DNA of 62,915 nucleotides from positions 1 through 62,915 of the IMG/VR virus record IMGVR_UViG_3300047480_000210; one strand, given 5' to 3'. Both the position numbers and the translations under genes were made by a program. The stretch comes from a virus. Below, one piece after another: positions 37,472-46,906 of the stretch; within the stretch, counting starts at the first letter, position 1; each line of letters opens with the position of its first letter. Below the pieces are notes generated by a model. It was not told the origin of the DNA and did not search any database. It saw only the letters and a program-made list of their open reading frames with translations.

Positions 37472-39778
37472 TTAAATTGTACAGGCTTCGCAAGCCTCTG
37501 AGTCGTCATCATTTACTTGTTGTAATTGTAACATAGGTGCGGCTGTAGTGTCAAGTGTATCTTCGTCCTCACCTTTCATATCGTATGTGTTATGGTAGTA
37601 CGAAGTCTTCCAACCCAACTTGTAAGTTGTCAACAAGTCACGGAACATGATACTCATTGGCACTTCGTTGTTTGGATAGTGCTTGGGATTGTAACTCCAG
37701 TTACCCGAAATAGCTTGGTCAAAGTATTTTTGCATCGCGGCTACAATCTTGACATAACCATCTTGAACACCATCTTCATACAAGTAAGAGTAGTTGTTCT
37801 TTAAGCTACCGTACTGTGGAACGATTTGTTTCAACGGACCTTTCTTGGACTTCTTAGTGCTCATTGCCGCACGTGGTGGCTCAATACCATTTGTTTCGTT
37901 ACTAGCAACTGAACTTGATTCGCTTGGCATTTGTGCGCTTAGTGTACTGTGACGCATGCCATGTTCGGCAACTTCGCGACGCAACAATTCCCAATCGTAG
38001 TGCAAGTCTGTTCCTAGGAACTCGTCAACATCACGCTTGTATGTGTCAATAGGCAAGATACCTTGTGCATACTTTGTACGGTCAAAGTATTCGCAACGAC
38101 CTTTTTCTTTTGCAAGTTCAACGCTGGCTTTGATCAAGTAATATTGGAACGCTTCAGTTAAACGGTTAACTGATTGAGCGGCTTCAACATCAGAGTACTT
38201 CAAACCCTTCTTGGCAAGATAGTGTGCAAGGCCAATATACCCAATACCAAGACTACGACGAGCCTTAGTAGAAATCTCTGCGGCAATAACTGGGTAGCGT
38301 TGGTAGTCAATGATTTGATCCAATGCACGAACAGCAAGTTCAGTCAAGTTCTTTAAGTCATCTAACTCGCGTACATTACCAACGTTGATAGCACTTAAAA
38401 TGCAAAGAGCAATTTCGCCTTCCTTATCATCTAGTGTTTGGATAGGGTCTGTTGGCAATGTAATCTCTTGGCACAAGTTGCTCATACGCACCATGTCTGT
38501 AAAACTGCTGTGACTGTTGCAGTGGTCAATGTTCATGATATAGATGCGACCTGTTTCGGCACGTTCCTTTAGCAATTCTCCAAACAAGGCCATGGCCTTG
38601 ACAGTCTTCTTAGAGATTGAAGGATCCTTTTCGTACTTGACATACAACTCGTCAAACACTTCATTGTTACCAAATGCTTCGTACAAGCCTGGAACGTCAT
38701 GCGGTGAGAATAGTGTAATGTCGCCGTCGGCAAGTAAACGTTCGTAGAAAATCTTGCTCAATTGAATTGAGTAGTCTAACTTGCGCACACGATTGTCTTC
38801 GGTGCCTTTGTTGTTCTTTAAAACAATAACGTCACCAATCTCTTTGTGCCAGATTGGAAAGTGAACTGTAGCACTGCCGCCACGGACACCGTTTTGTGTG
38901 CATGAACGCACAACACTTTCATACACTTTCAAGAATGGAATAACACCAGTGTGTGCAACTTCGCCGCCACGAATCTTAGAGTTGATGGCACGAATACGGC
39001 CAACGTTCAAACCAATACCAGCACGTTGGGCAATGTAATAACCAACGGCAGAAGCACTGTTAAAGATGCTTGGAAGTGTATCGTCAACGTCAACTAATAC
39101 GCAAGATGCAAACTGACGAATAGGAGTACGTACACCTGACATTACAGGTGTAGGAATGTTAATCTTGAATGTAGAGATCGCATCGTAGTAACGACGAATG
39201 TAGCTTAGTCTCTTGTCAGCTGGGTATGTTGCAAACAATGTAGCGGCAATCATCATGTACATGTATTGCGGTGTTTCGTAGATGTGTCCATTGCTACGAT
39301 CTTGTACAAGATACTTGTCTACTACTTGACGCATGCCTGCGTATGTAAAGTCCAAGTCACGTTGGTGGTTGATATAAACATCAAGTTGGCGCCATTCTGC
39401 TTCAGTGTATTGCTCAAGCAATTCGGCATCGTACACACCTGCGGCTACGTTTTTCTTTACTAGGTCATACAATGGAATGTAATCAAATTGCCCGAATACG
39501 ATTTTACGAAGACCGTATAGCAATAAACGTGCGGCTGCAAATTGATAGTTTGGCTTTTCTAAACTAACTAAGTCACTTGCACTACGTACAAGAATCTCCT
39601 GGATGTCGCCAGTAGTGATGCCATCGTTGAACTGCAAGTCTGCGTTCATTTCGATTTGGCTTACACTAACTCCGGCAAGACCTTCACATGCTTCTTCTAC
39701 CATCAAGTGGATTTTGTTAATGTCCAACGGCTCTTTGCGCCCGTCTCTTTTAATTACGTTAATTGTTGATTTGCTCAT
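37472..39778 (-). CDS. nrdA: class I ribonucleotide reductase, alpha subunit
   Basis: 768 aa. ATP-cone N-terminus (INVIKRDGRKEPLDINKI), active-site Cys in FASCVLVDVDDT, NxCxE-type MSNLCQEI, and the C-terminal reducing pair CEACTI. AGGAAAATATG start. Reduces ribonucleotides; allosteric ATP cone present. Uninterrupted (no intron or intein seen). Confidence 0.96.
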   Translation of the reverse strand: MSKSTINVIKRDGRKEPLDINKIHLMVEEACEGLAGVSVSQIEMNADLQFNDGITTGDIQEILVRSASDLVSLEKPNYQFAAARLLLYGLRKIVFGQFDYIPLYDLVKKNVAAGVYDAELLEQYTEAEWRQLDVYINHQRDLDFTYAGMRQVVDKYLVQDRSNGHIYETPQYMYMMIAATLFATYPADKRLSYIRRYYDAISTFKINIPTPVMSGVRTPIRQFASCVLVDVDDTLPSIFNSASAVGYYIAQRAGIGLNVGRIRAINSKIRGGEVAHTGVIPFLKVYESVVRSCTQNGVRGGSATVHFPIWHKEIGDVIVLKNNKGTEDNRVRKLDYSIQLSKIFYERLLADGDITLFSPHDVPGLYEAFGNNEVFDELYVKYEKDPSISKKTVKAMALFGELLKERAETGRIYIMNIDHCNSHSSFTDMVRMSNLCQEITLPTDPIQTLDDKEGEIALCILSAINVGNVRELDDLKNLTELAVRALDQIIDYQRYPVIAAEISTKARRSLGIGYIGLAHYLAKKGLKYSDVEAAQSVNRLTEAFQYYLIKASVELAKEKGRCEYFDRTKYAQGILPIDTYKRDVDEFLGTDLHYDWELLRREVAEHGMRHSTLSAQMPSESSSVASNETNGIEPPRAAMSTKKSKKGPLKQIVPQYGSLKNNYSYLYEDGVQDGYVKIVAAMQKYFDQAISGNWSYNPKHYPNNEVPMSIMFRDLLTTYKLGWKTSYYHNTYDMKGEDEDTLDTTAAPMLQLQQVNDDDSEACEACTI

Positions 39779-39859
39779 ATTTTCCTTTAATCCAATTTTT
39801 GTGTGCGCTGTCTTGGTGCAGTAAGTTCATACTTAACCAGGAACCATGGCGCAATATCT

Positions 39860-40306
39860 TTATACTTTAACTAGGTTAGCGAGGTCGCTAGGGCCCCATG
39901 TTTGTAGAATTTGCATTTTTGCTTCGTCGATGTCGAGTACTTCACCGTCATAATAATTTAACAGTTTTTTGTTAGGAAGTATTACCAACAAGCGGGGTGT
40001 TTCGTCGATTATGGCTAACATAAGCTCACAATCAATTTTGGCTAGCACCATGCTGTAAAACATACCAAGTCCTTGTGCGCTGGGACAGAATGAACCCGAC
40101 CCAATTAATGCCCATGGGTCTGGCCAAGTTTCTTGTCTCCAGGGATCGAATGTTTTAGTAACCATTGGGACAAATTTCCACCAGGTTGCTACTTCTTGAT
40201 ATGCAGAGTTAGTATCAAGATTTGAAAGACTTAGTCTCCAGTCTCTCCATGCTGCCAGTCTACCTTGTTTGTCAGTAAACCAATGTTCTAAGTTTCTATG
40301 TTCCAC
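39860..40306 (-). CDS. hypothetical protein (148 aa), GTG start
   Basis: GTG at 40306 four bases after the late promoter CATAAGTA. Trp-rich N-terminal half (EHWFTDKQGRLAAWRDW, WWKFVPMV, ETWPDPWALIGSG). No motif recognised. Confidence 0.65.
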   Translation of the reverse strand: MEHRNLEHWFTDKQGRLAAWRDWRLSLSNLDTNSAYQEVATWWKFVPMVTKTFDPWRQETWPDPWALIGSGSFCPSAQGLGMFYSMVLAKIDCELMLAIIDETPRLLVILPNKKLLNYYDGEVLDIDEAKMQILQTWGPSDLANLVKV

Positions 40307-40310
40307 GCGA

Positions 40311-40318
40311 TACTTATG
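40311..40318 (-). promoter_or_regulatory. late promoter CATAAGTA, 4 bp before a GTG start
   Basis: Predicted leaderless transcript with GTG initiation for the 148-aa protein. Confidence 0.6.
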
Positions 40319-40997
40319 CTAGTTTATAGTACTGTTCTACTCGACGAAGCCATAGATCTGTATAGCGATCAAAGTCTGCACCTTCTACGATAAATTCCTG
40401 ATAGATGTTGTCTGCCGAGCACATAAAGATTACACCTTTGCGAATCCGAGTGCCCCATACTTCGTTGTGTGCTAGTGCGTATGCCGTGGTTTGAATAAAG
40501 TAATCGTCAATCCATTCACGCTTCTTGGGCTTGTTGGTTTGCTTATGGTCCATGATGGCATCTTCGCCACTGTGGACTCCAACCAAGTCAGTTGTACCTG
40601 CATACAAGCCCGGGCAGTACAGTTGGACTTCGGTGCCCCATACTTCGTTGCAATTCACTAGGCCTTCGCTAATAATGGTCTGTGCCATTTTGTGACTTTG
40701 GATGGAGTATGGATTTGTGCCAGGTGTGCCAGCATCTCCAGTTAGCACATAGTTCTCAAGCCACTTGTGCATACGAGTGCCACGGCTAGCGGCTTCGGTT
40801 GTAATCTCTCGGGCTTTTTGTTCCCCGACGCTCTTACGCCAATTTGCAAGAGCTTGTTTAGATTCTTCGGATTTAGTTTTGTCTAGAATTGTAGTAACGC
40901 TAGGTACTCGTGATCCATCTGGAGTTTCGTATAGACGACTTGCGCCGTCTATTCGATTTAATGGTTGGTAGTTGTATTTGGGGTTAAAATTTATCAT
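40314..40997 (-). CDS. PD-(D/E)XK exonuclease (RecB/Cas4-like)
   Basis: Start taken at ATG 40997 (MINFNPKYNYQP); the ATG at 41003 is also possible. GTRMHKWLENYV (His), GTTDLVGVHSGEDAIMDHKQTNK (the D...DxK core near residues 128-150) and a C-terminal QTTAYALAH helix fit the RecB-family nuclease fold. Probably processes DNA ends in recombination. The sigma70 start point (-10 at 41006) lies within a few bases of the ATG. Confidence 0.83.
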   Translation of the reverse strand: MINFNPKYNYQPLNRIDGASRLYETPDGSRVPSVTTILDKTKSEESKQALANWRKSVGEQKAREITTEAASRGTRMHKWLENYVLTGDAGTPGTNPYSIQSHKMAQTIISEGLVNCNEVWGTEVQLYCPGLYAGTTDLVGVHSGEDAIMDHKQTNKPKKREWIDDYFIQTTAYALAHNEVWGTRIRKGVIFMCSADNIYQEFIVEGADFDRYTDLWLRRVEQYYKLA

Positions 40998-41005
40998 TGT
41001 CATTT

Positions 41006-41034
41006 ATTATACACAAGCGTATATAATAAGTCAA
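41006..41034 (-). promoter_or_regulatory. sigma70-type promoter
   Basis: TTGACT, 17 bp, TATAAT, 8 bases before the exonuclease start; the mRNA is nearly leaderless. Confidence 0.8.
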
Positions 41035-41037
41035 TGA

Positions 41038-41385
41038 TTACCAGGCGATTACCCACTGGAAAGTGGTTTGGCTAGTTGGGTTAATTTGGCGTTCGATTGT
41101 GTATCCAAGATCTGTAAAATACTGGATCACTTTAGCCATTTGAAGTCTTAATTGGCGGCTATCATTGACACCGGTCCAAGTATTGTAGTACTCGGTTGCT
41201 AATGCATAACCAGTGTCAGTTGGATTCTTTGCCATTGTGCTTGTAGTTGATACTGTTACTTCAACTGCGCCATCTGCCGCCGCCAAAATAACTTCTTCTT
41301 CTAAGTCACGGATTTCTCTTAAAACAAAAATATCTTGTAGTGATTTTAAACGTGCTTCTGATGCAGTTAACATTACGCGGCTCAT
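41038..41385 (-). CDS. hypothetical protein (115 aa), structural block
   Basis: Helical N-terminus (SRVMLTASEARLKSLQDIFVLREIRDLEEEVI), Thr/Ser-rich middle and C-terminal FTDLGYTIERQINPTSQTTFQW. Coupled by ATGA to 41382. Runs with 41382-46898 in a block of conserved T4-like virion-type genes; specific role unknown. Confidence 0.68.
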   Translation of the reverse strand: MSRVMLTASEARLKSLQDIFVLREIRDLEEEVILAAADGAVEVTVSTTSTMAKNPTDTGYALATEYYNTWTGVNDSRQLRLQMAKVIQYFTDLGYTIERQINPTSQTTFQWVIAW

Positions 41386-41723
41386 AGTCCTAAATCCTTT
41401 TTAGCTTGTGCAATTGCATCCTTGCCTACAATTTCTTTGTTCTGTTCTGCTTGATCAACTGTGTCTGCATTAGGAACTGTGGTCATCATAATTTTATCAT
41501 TGCTAACATCGGCGACCAAGTCGTTGTTTTTTGCTTTGAATGTTGCGATTAGACCACGGATAGCATCAATTTGATTTGATGCGCTAAATCCCATCTTATT
41601 AAGACGTTGTACTAACTCTTGCATAGGCAAGGTTGCTACGCCATCGTTTTGACTCTTAATTAAGAGCATCTTGACAGCGTTGGCAAAACTTTGATCTACA
41701 CTAGATAGTTCAAGCAATATCAC
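41382..41723 (-). CDS. hypothetical protein (113 aa), structural block
   Basis: VDQSFANAVKMLLIKSQNDGV and MQELVQRLNKMGFSASNQIDAIRGLIATF suggest a small HTH-like helical domain; acidic and Ala-rich tail. Overlaps genes on both sides. Confidence 0.65.
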   Translation of the reverse strand: MILLELSSVDQSFANAVKMLLIKSQNDGVATLPMQELVQRLNKMGFSASNQIDAIRGLIATFKAKNNDLVADVSNDKIMMTTVPNADTVDQAEQNKEIVGKDAIAQAKKDLGL

Positions 41724-42339
41724 TCTTCATCTCCCTGCCAGTTGGTTCTTCTTCTGGGCCTGCACTACTTGGGAAAATTGGAGCTTCGCCGCCAGCTTCT
41801 TCACCTGGCAAAGAGGCTGGTAAAGCATCGCCTGGGCTTGTTAAGCTAGTGATAGCTGAATCAAGCGTGTCTTTAGTTTGCATTAACATGTTAATGGCTT
41901 CTTCTAATGCGCCCTTAACTGTTTGTACGTATTGCTCGCCTGTTGCATCGCCGAAACGAGCTTTGATTTGATCAACCAATGTGATCATGTCTTTACCTAG
42001 CATGTCTGCTACGTCTTCGATCATACCTTGGAAGTCTTTGTTCATTGAACGTGCGGCAATAATAACTTCTGCTTGATCTAAATCAGCATCGTCTAATTCG
42101 CCTTCAAATAAAACTGGATCTACGTTGGCCATTTCTTCGTATACTTCACGTTGCAAAATTGCACGAGTATACTCTGCACCACCACGGCTTGCTAAAGTAT
42201 CGATTTCTGATTGAACACGCTCTAGTTGTTCACGTAACATGCGTCCGCCTAGTGGCTTAACGTCAATGCTTTCCTTACGCAACGCACGACGAGCTGCCTG
42301 TGCTGGCGTAGTTGTTGTTGTAATATCATTAAATTTCAT
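41710..42339 (-). CDS. hypothetical protein (209 aa), structural block
   Basis: Ala- and Thr-rich start, long acidic helical body (LDDADLDQAEVIIAARSMN, MITLVDQIKARFG) and Pro/Glu-rich tail. Scaffold- or core-like composition. GGAGA ribosome site; late promoter ACTAAATA 18 bases upstream. Confidence 0.66.
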   Translation of the reverse strand: MKFNDITTTTTPAQAARRALRKESIDVKPLGGRMLREQLERVQSEIDTLASRGGAEYTRAILQREVYEEMANVDPVLFEGELDDADLDQAEVIIAARSMNKDFQGMIEDVADMLGKDMITLVDQIKARFGDATGEQYVQTVKGALEEAINMLMQTKDTLDSAITSLTSPGDALPASLPGEEAGGEAPIFPSSAGPEEEPTGREMKSDIA

Positions 42340-42356
42340 AATGGTCTCCGATACTT

Positions 42357-42364
42357 TATTTAGT
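42357..42364 (-). promoter_or_regulatory. late promoter ACTAAATA
   Basis: Normal spacing to the 42339 start with a GGAGA site between. Confidence 0.6.
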
Positions 42365-42635
42365 GTTTTGGCTTGCTCATTTTGTTCATTCTAGCCACAC
42401 GTCTGCTGACTTGATTGAACTTTTTAGTTCTGCGGCTTCGCATTTTGAATCTGGTTTTGAATTTAGCTTTTAAGCGTTTAAATCTGATACGCTTTTTGAT
42501 GTCAATACGTTTGCTACATGTACTTGCCGCGCTAACGACTCGCCCTTTTTTAACTCCGGTTGTGCAACGAACTTTACGTTTAATTCGTTTACCAGAACGG
42601 GCCCATACTATTTTAGCTTCGACAACGATTTGCAT
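42360..42635 (-). CDS. very basic small protein (91 aa)
   Basis: About one third Lys plus Arg (RIKRKVRCTTGVKKGRVV, KRIRFKRLKAKFKTRFKMR), with Cys in the first half. Probably binds DNA or RNA, or is an internal head protein. No catalytic motif. Confidence 0.7.
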   Translation of the reverse strand: MQIVVEAKIVWARSGKRIKRKVRCTTGVKKGRVVSAASTCSKRIDIKKRIRFKRLKAKFKTRFKMRSRRTKKFNQVSRRVARMNKMSKPKH

Positions 42636-42636
42636 G

Positions 42637-42933
42637 TTATTTTGGAAGGTGTGTAATCACATACCCTAGCATTGCCAACAGGCCCACAACAACTGTTGCA
42701 GTAGATGTGACCATAATTTTAAACTTTTCATCTTTAGCGTTACTTAATAAAGTCTTAATTTCGCTAAGATTTTTTTGATTATCCGTCTTAAATGACGCAA
42801 AATCTGTATGGATCTGATCTAATCGATCTTCAACGAATCCAATCTTTTCTTCTAAACGCTTATAACGCTCAGCACACAATTCTACGTGTAGCTCTAAGCT
42901 AGTCTGCTCTGTAATCGGTCTATCGGCTGCCAT
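42637..42933 (-). CDS. coiled coil plus C-terminal membrane anchor (98 aa)
   Basis: Helical coiled coil (ERYKRLEEKIGFVEDRLDQI) and one transmembrane segment at the end (MVTSTATVVVGLLAMLGYVI), then a short basic end. The tail-anchored layout is compatible with a holin or spanin-like lysis factor, or a membrane-bound accessory protein. Not assignable. Confidence 0.66.
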   Translation of the reverse strand: MAADRPITEQTSLELHVELCAERYKRLEEKIGFVEDRLDQIHTDFASFKTDNQKNLSEIKTLLSNAKDEKFKIMVTSTATVVVGLLAMLGYVITHLPK

Positions 42934-43039
42934 TTTAGCTATCCCGTAAAAAAACTACTCACATGACTCGAGTCTGTAAGTAAAGTTGTGAGTAAAAATG
43001 AGCCTAGGTGAGTGATTACAACGATTGTTTATATAGTTA

Positions 43040-43047
43040 TATTTAGC
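43040..43047 (-). promoter_or_regulatory. late promoter GCTAAATA
   Basis: About 105 bases upstream of the gene starting at 42933. Confidence 0.6.
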
Positions 43048-43051
43048 ACGA

Positions 43052-43480
43052 TTAGAAAGAATCGTGTCGGATGTAAAACGTATTTTTGTCGGGACCAGAT
43101 GTAATGAGCTTGCCATCTAATGCGGCTGTTTCAGTTAGGCCTGTAATTGCGGTATTACCAACTGAATCAGCTGTTAATGTTTCTTCTGTCATTTGGCCAA
43201 CACGTTCAGCGATCCACTTTAGGCACCATACGCGATGTATGCCTTTGATGTTTTCTCCAAATAAGCTATCGCTAACGTCCTGTTGATCGATACACTCAAC
43301 TCCAGCAAGCAATGGCTGGCCACGACTTGCAATAATATTCATCAATGTAGCCAAATTGCTACGACTGCTGTTGCTACTTGGCCCAATGTCATACAGTGTC
43401 CAGGCTGTAAAGAACTCTGGATCAGCACCCATGTGCGCACCGGGAATCATCCAGGATTTCTTATCTTCTCTTTTTTGCAT
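43052..43480 (-). CDS. hypothetical virion-type protein (142 aa)
   Basis: MQKREDKKSWMIPGAHMGADPEFFTAW; aromatic and Asp-rich first half, Thr/Gly-rich second half ending DKNTFYIRHDSF. Stop overlaps nothing; start directly follows the stop region of the gene at 43480. In the structural block; function unknown. Confidence 0.65.
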   Translation of the reverse strand: MQKREDKKSWMIPGAHMGADPEFFTAWTLYDIGPSSNSSRSNLATLMNIIASRGQPLLAGVECIDQQDVSDSLFGENIKGIHRVWCLKWIAERVGQMTEETLTADSVGNTAITGLTETAALDGKLITSGPDKNTFYIRHDSF

Positions 43481-44256
43481 TATTTTATTGTAGCAATGGC
43501 CCGACCAATTGCGTATCCTGTCAATCCGGCAGCACCTACTTTGGCTACGCTCTTTAAAAAGCCGTCGCCTGAACGAGAACCAGCAATAGCTCCAGCGCCT
43601 AGCGCCGCAAGCTCTGCGTTACCTGCGTCTGTAATTTCGTAACCTTTGTTTCTTGACAACACATCTAATACTGGTAATAGCTCACTGCGTTTACCTCTTA
43701 TGCGATAGTATTGTAATAATCTTGTCACGCATAGTTCTCGCTGATGAGTTGTAAGGTTTTCCCAGTCTGTGATTAATCTACGCAAACTTTTGTAATTGCT
43801 TACATCAATACCCATTTGGCCTTCCAATCTATACATTAGTCGTACTGCTGTAATTCGATCTAATGTGCCATTGGCGATTCCATGTAGGAACTGCTTTACT
43901 AATTTAGTGTTGGCACGAAGCTGTTTGGCTAGTACTAAGTTCTGATCATGTGCTTTTAGCTGTTGGGCAGTGCCACCTGTTGGGTTAAACAAGATGTGCA
44001 AGCCTTGGTATAAGTCTGTGCCGCTGATTCTTGGTGCAGTGAAGTTGCCAAATGCCAAAGTACGTTGTGCATAGTCTTTGGCAAAAGGTGCTGTTTCAAA
44101 CTCCTTGCTTAACATGTAAAGAGTTAGCATGTTTAGAAACACGCTGTCTACTGTGTCACGCAATGTTAGCTGGCCAAGGTGCGTATTACGAAACATCTTG
44201 CTTTCGTTACAGTTTTCAAGAATAAAACTAAAACTGTTGTCTTGATTGTCTTCCAT
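43480..44256 (-). CDS. hypothetical virion-type protein (258 aa)
   Basis: Helical N-terminal 200 residues (TVDSVFLNMLTLYMLSKEF, AVRLMYRLEGQMGID) and a Gly/Ala-rich C-terminus (LGAGAIAGSRSGDG, GAAGLTGYAIG) that may be membrane-interacting. SD AAGGACAAG. Two bases from the ligase-like gene. Confidence 0.66.
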   Translation of the reverse strand: MEDNQDNSFSFILENCNESKMFRNTHLGQLTLRDTVDSVFLNMLTLYMLSKEFETAPFAKDYAQRTLAFGNFTAPRISGTDLYQGLHILFNPTGGTAQQLKAHDQNLVLAKQLRANTKLVKQFLHGIANGTLDRITAVRLMYRLEGQMGIDVSNYKSLRRLITDWENLTTHQRELCVTRLLQYYRIRGKRSELLPVLDVLSRNKGYEITDAGNAELAALGAGAIAGSRSGDGFLKSVAKVGAAGLTGYAIGRAIATIK

Positions 44257-44257
44257 A

Positions 44258-45448
44258 TTACTTGTCCTTGTCTTTCATGAACACAGGGCGGTTGACTAAT
44301 TTAATCTTGCCGTGTGGCGTAGCTGAAACAAAGCCTTCGTGCCCTGCGCCTGTTTGTACACTGCTAGTATCAGCACCAACGTGCTTGTCTAGTTGATCTT
44401 TAATTTTGTGCTTGATAACTGTAATGCCAGCAACGATATCCCACGCTGTCTGGAATGGAGCCTTAAATTGGTTGATGTGTGCTTCGACGTTGGCTTGCTT
44501 GTTAGCCGACAAGCCGCTTGGACCTTTTAGCCAAGCCATAAACTCGTTTGCAACTGCTTTACCGTTTGTGATTTCCTGACCGCTTCGTGCTTTAAAGTTA
44601 ACAAAGCTCTTGAAGATGTCTGGTAAGTTAGAAATCTTTAATGCACCAATGGCAAACGGATCTAACATGTCGTCAATCTTAGCGGCTGCTGGACTGTTAA
44701 TAAGTGCTTGCACTTTCTTAATGTCTGCGGCAGGTAATTTAACAGTGTGTTCTTGCGTTAAGTTAGTTGATGGGCCAAATACTACTAGGCCAGGAACAGA
44801 TTTAATACCAACTGCATCTGGAGATGTTGGCGTTGGTTCGGCTGTAGCAGAAGCGGCTTCATCAGCAGAGTCGTACATACCATGTACTGCAATGCCAGCA
44901 CGGCTACGAACAATCTTCTTACCAACTTCACTGGTCTTGTCAATGTGATATTCAACCTTGTTTGGTTTAAAATTTACTCGCGCATCGTCAATAGTTAAGT
45001 CTTGTGCTTTCATCCAAAGCATATCACCTTGGAACATCTTGCCTGCTGTCTTAACAGGAGTAGCACGTTTTAACAAGTCATACATACCACCAAAGTGTGC
45101 GGCATATTCTGCACGACCCGGGCTGTCTGGCTTACGATTATAAATCATTGCAGACACTTCTTCTGCGCTTGTTGGGCGACCATCATACTTCTTGGCACCA
45201 ATGCCTGCTTTGTCTGTTACGATGAATGTGTTCTTATCTAGCCAGCCAAAGATAACTGCCGGGCTACCGTCCCACTTGATCGTTGTTGTGTCATGATGTG
45301 ACTGAGCCGCATGTGTTAGTGCAGTTAGCGCACGTTGAGCACCTTCAATACCGTTTTCATCAAACATGATATCTTCTGGGTGATCGATTCGAGCTTTTGC
45401 TTCGGTGAGCTTACGCTTATGATTTTGTGTTACTTCGAATATTTTCAT
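44258..45448 (-). CDS. nucleotidyltransferase (DNA/RNA-ligase-like fold) in the structural block
   Basis: 396 aa. TTIKWDGSPAVIFGW (about residues 56-70) is motif I of the ligase/capping superfamily (KxDG). HEGFVS (motif IV) and IKLVNRP (motif V) lie near the C-terminus, around residues 370-390. The spacing is longer than in standard ligases. Active enzyme or a structural protein that re-used the fold is uncertain. Coupled by ATGA to the gene upstream. Confidence 0.7.
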   Translation of the reverse strand: MKIFEVTQNHKRKLTEAKARIDHPEDIMFDENGIEGAQRALTALTHAAQSHHDTTTIKWDGSPAVIFGWLDKNTFIVTDKAGIGAKKYDGRPTSAEEVSAMIYNRKPDSPGRAEYAAHFGGMYDLLKRATPVKTAGKMFQGDMLWMKAQDLTIDDARVNFKPNKVEYHIDKTSEVGKKIVRSRAGIAVHGMYDSADEAASATAEPTPTSPDAVGIKSVPGLVVFGPSTNLTQEHTVKLPAADIKKVQALINSPAAAKIDDMLDPFAIGALKISNLPDIFKSFVNFKARSGQEITNGKAVANEFMAWLKGPSGLSANKQANVEAHINQFKAPFQTAWDIVAGITVIKHKIKDQLDKHVGADTSSVQTGAGHEGFVSATPHGKIKLVNRPVFMKDKDK

Positions 45449-46650
45449 GGTAATGGATTCGCTCTCAAATACTCGTCATGAGCCTTTGTATATTCTGCGT
45501 TTTGTCTTGCAACAAATGCGGCATCACTTTCTGCTGGCGTCTTTGTAACTGCTCGTCTTGCTCTCTCGCCTTCATCGTGTGCCTTGTCAAATAACTCGTC
45601 TGTGTTTACAGTTGTACCTGGAGTTGTAGGGGCCGTTGCTTGCTGTTCAAAATTCATACTTTTAATTTTGGCATGTACAGCTCGTGCCCACTCTTTGTAA
45701 ATCTCAAATGCTTTTGCTCTTGGCGGCTGTTCTGCTACCGCAATCTGCAACCACGCTTTAAATTGTTCTTCAATTAGCTCCTCGGCTTTATTAACTACTG
45801 AATTAACTGCCGCAGGGTCAACATCAGAACTATGTCCAGATAGCAATCTTGTTAGTGTTTGATTGCTTACCAACAACGGTGGGCTTGCTAGCATCGCTTG
45901 CATTTGTTCTGTAGACAAATTCAAATACTTTTTCTGAATACCAGTTTGTCCTGTAATCATGCTAATCAACACAAGTTCTTCTAAGTTGTCTCTTAGATCA
46001 ACGTTTGGATTCAATGATCTTAAATCAGGACTTTGTTGTGAGAATAAAACTTTGTCAAGTTGTGCGCTTGCAGTCTTAAAATTTTCTAATGCGTCTGGAT
46101 CAACTTCTGCTGTTTCAGCGTCCTCTTGTTGGGTTTGGATAAAAATAACTGTAGCGGCTACAATCATTGATATAGCATTTAGTGCAGGCTCAACTTCCAT
46201 GCCAATAGAAGCACTACCAGTACCACCAAGAATAGCATCAAACAATAATTTAATTTCGTTGTTAGCACCAACATTACTTGACAATACTAAGCGTTCAATG
46301 TCAGCACGATTGGATTTAATAGTAGGGCCAACTTGTGCAATATCAACTTGAAGTTGATCAGTAGCCGCAACTTTATCAGCTGCCGCCAGTGTCTGCTGAT
46401 ACATCATTTTTACTGGTAGAGGTACAGAACCAGAATCGATTTGGGCTAGCTGATTACCTAAACGTTGCATAACACGCGGTCTTGTGGTATTTGTAATAGC
46501 ATCTGCAAACTTACGCAAAGCCGCATTGCTACCACGCAAGGCACGAATGATACCAGTTGGGCCATCGCCGCCGGCCATACTAGTTACTTTAGAAACTAAA
46601 TTATCTAAGAACCCTTCATCTAATTGACGCTGTAGGTCATTAACTTTCAT
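45445..46650 (-). CDS. hypothetical protein (401 aa), structural block
   Basis: Mostly helical, Ala/Gln/Asn rich (LRKFADAITNTTRPRVMQRL, QTLAAADKVAATDQLQV), with a hydrophobic stretch AISMIVAATVIFIQ near residue 155 and a highly charged tail. ATGA overlaps on both sides. Probably a virion component; not identified. Confidence 0.66.
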   Translation of the reverse strand: MKVNDLQRQLDEGFLDNLVSKVTSMAGGDGPTGIIRALRGSNAALRKFADAITNTTRPRVMQRLGNQLAQIDSGSVPLPVKMMYQQTLAAADKVAATDQLQVDIAQVGPTIKSNRADIERLVLSSNVGANNEIKLLFDAILGGTGSASIGMEVEPALNAISMIVAATVIFIQTQQEDAETAEVDPDALENFKTASAQLDKVLFSQQSPDLRSLNPNVDLRDNLEELVLISMITGQTGIQKKYLNLSTEQMQAMLASPPLLVSNQTLTRLLSGHSSDVDPAAVNSVVNKAEELIEEQFKAWLQIAVAEQPPRAKAFEIYKEWARAVHAKIKSMNFEQQATAPTTPGTTVNTDELFDKAHDEGERARRAVTKTPAESDAAFVARQNAEYTKAHDEYLRANPLP

Positions 46651-46898
46651 TGCTCGTTTTCCTTAATTGCTCTTACACCTCGAGCAAACTTAGCAGGGTC
46701 GCCATTTTTAATGGCTAGTTGCAATCTTCGTACTAGCTCTTCGGCCTGGTGCGGTGGATAGTTAGTTTGTATAATTTCGACTAGATTGATAACACGGGCA
46801 ATGGCCTGCGTTGCTAGTCCCTCAACAAGCAAATGCTTGTCTTGCTGTGGTACTAGACCTGTTATTTCTTCTAGGATGCTACGAGTTTGTTTACGCAT
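46647..46898 (-). CDS. small hypothetical protein (83 aa)
   Basis: Helical: RSILEEITGLVPQQDKHLLVEGLATQAIARVINLVEIIQ. Starts 8 bases after one arm of the palindromic late promoter. First gene of the 46898-43052 late operon. Confidence 0.7.
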   Translation of the reverse strand: MRKQTRSILEEITGLVPQQDKHLLVEGLATQAIARVINLVEIIQTNYPPHQAEELVRRLQLAIKNGDPAKFARGVRAIKENEQ

Positions 46899-46906
46899 GA
46901 TTAATA

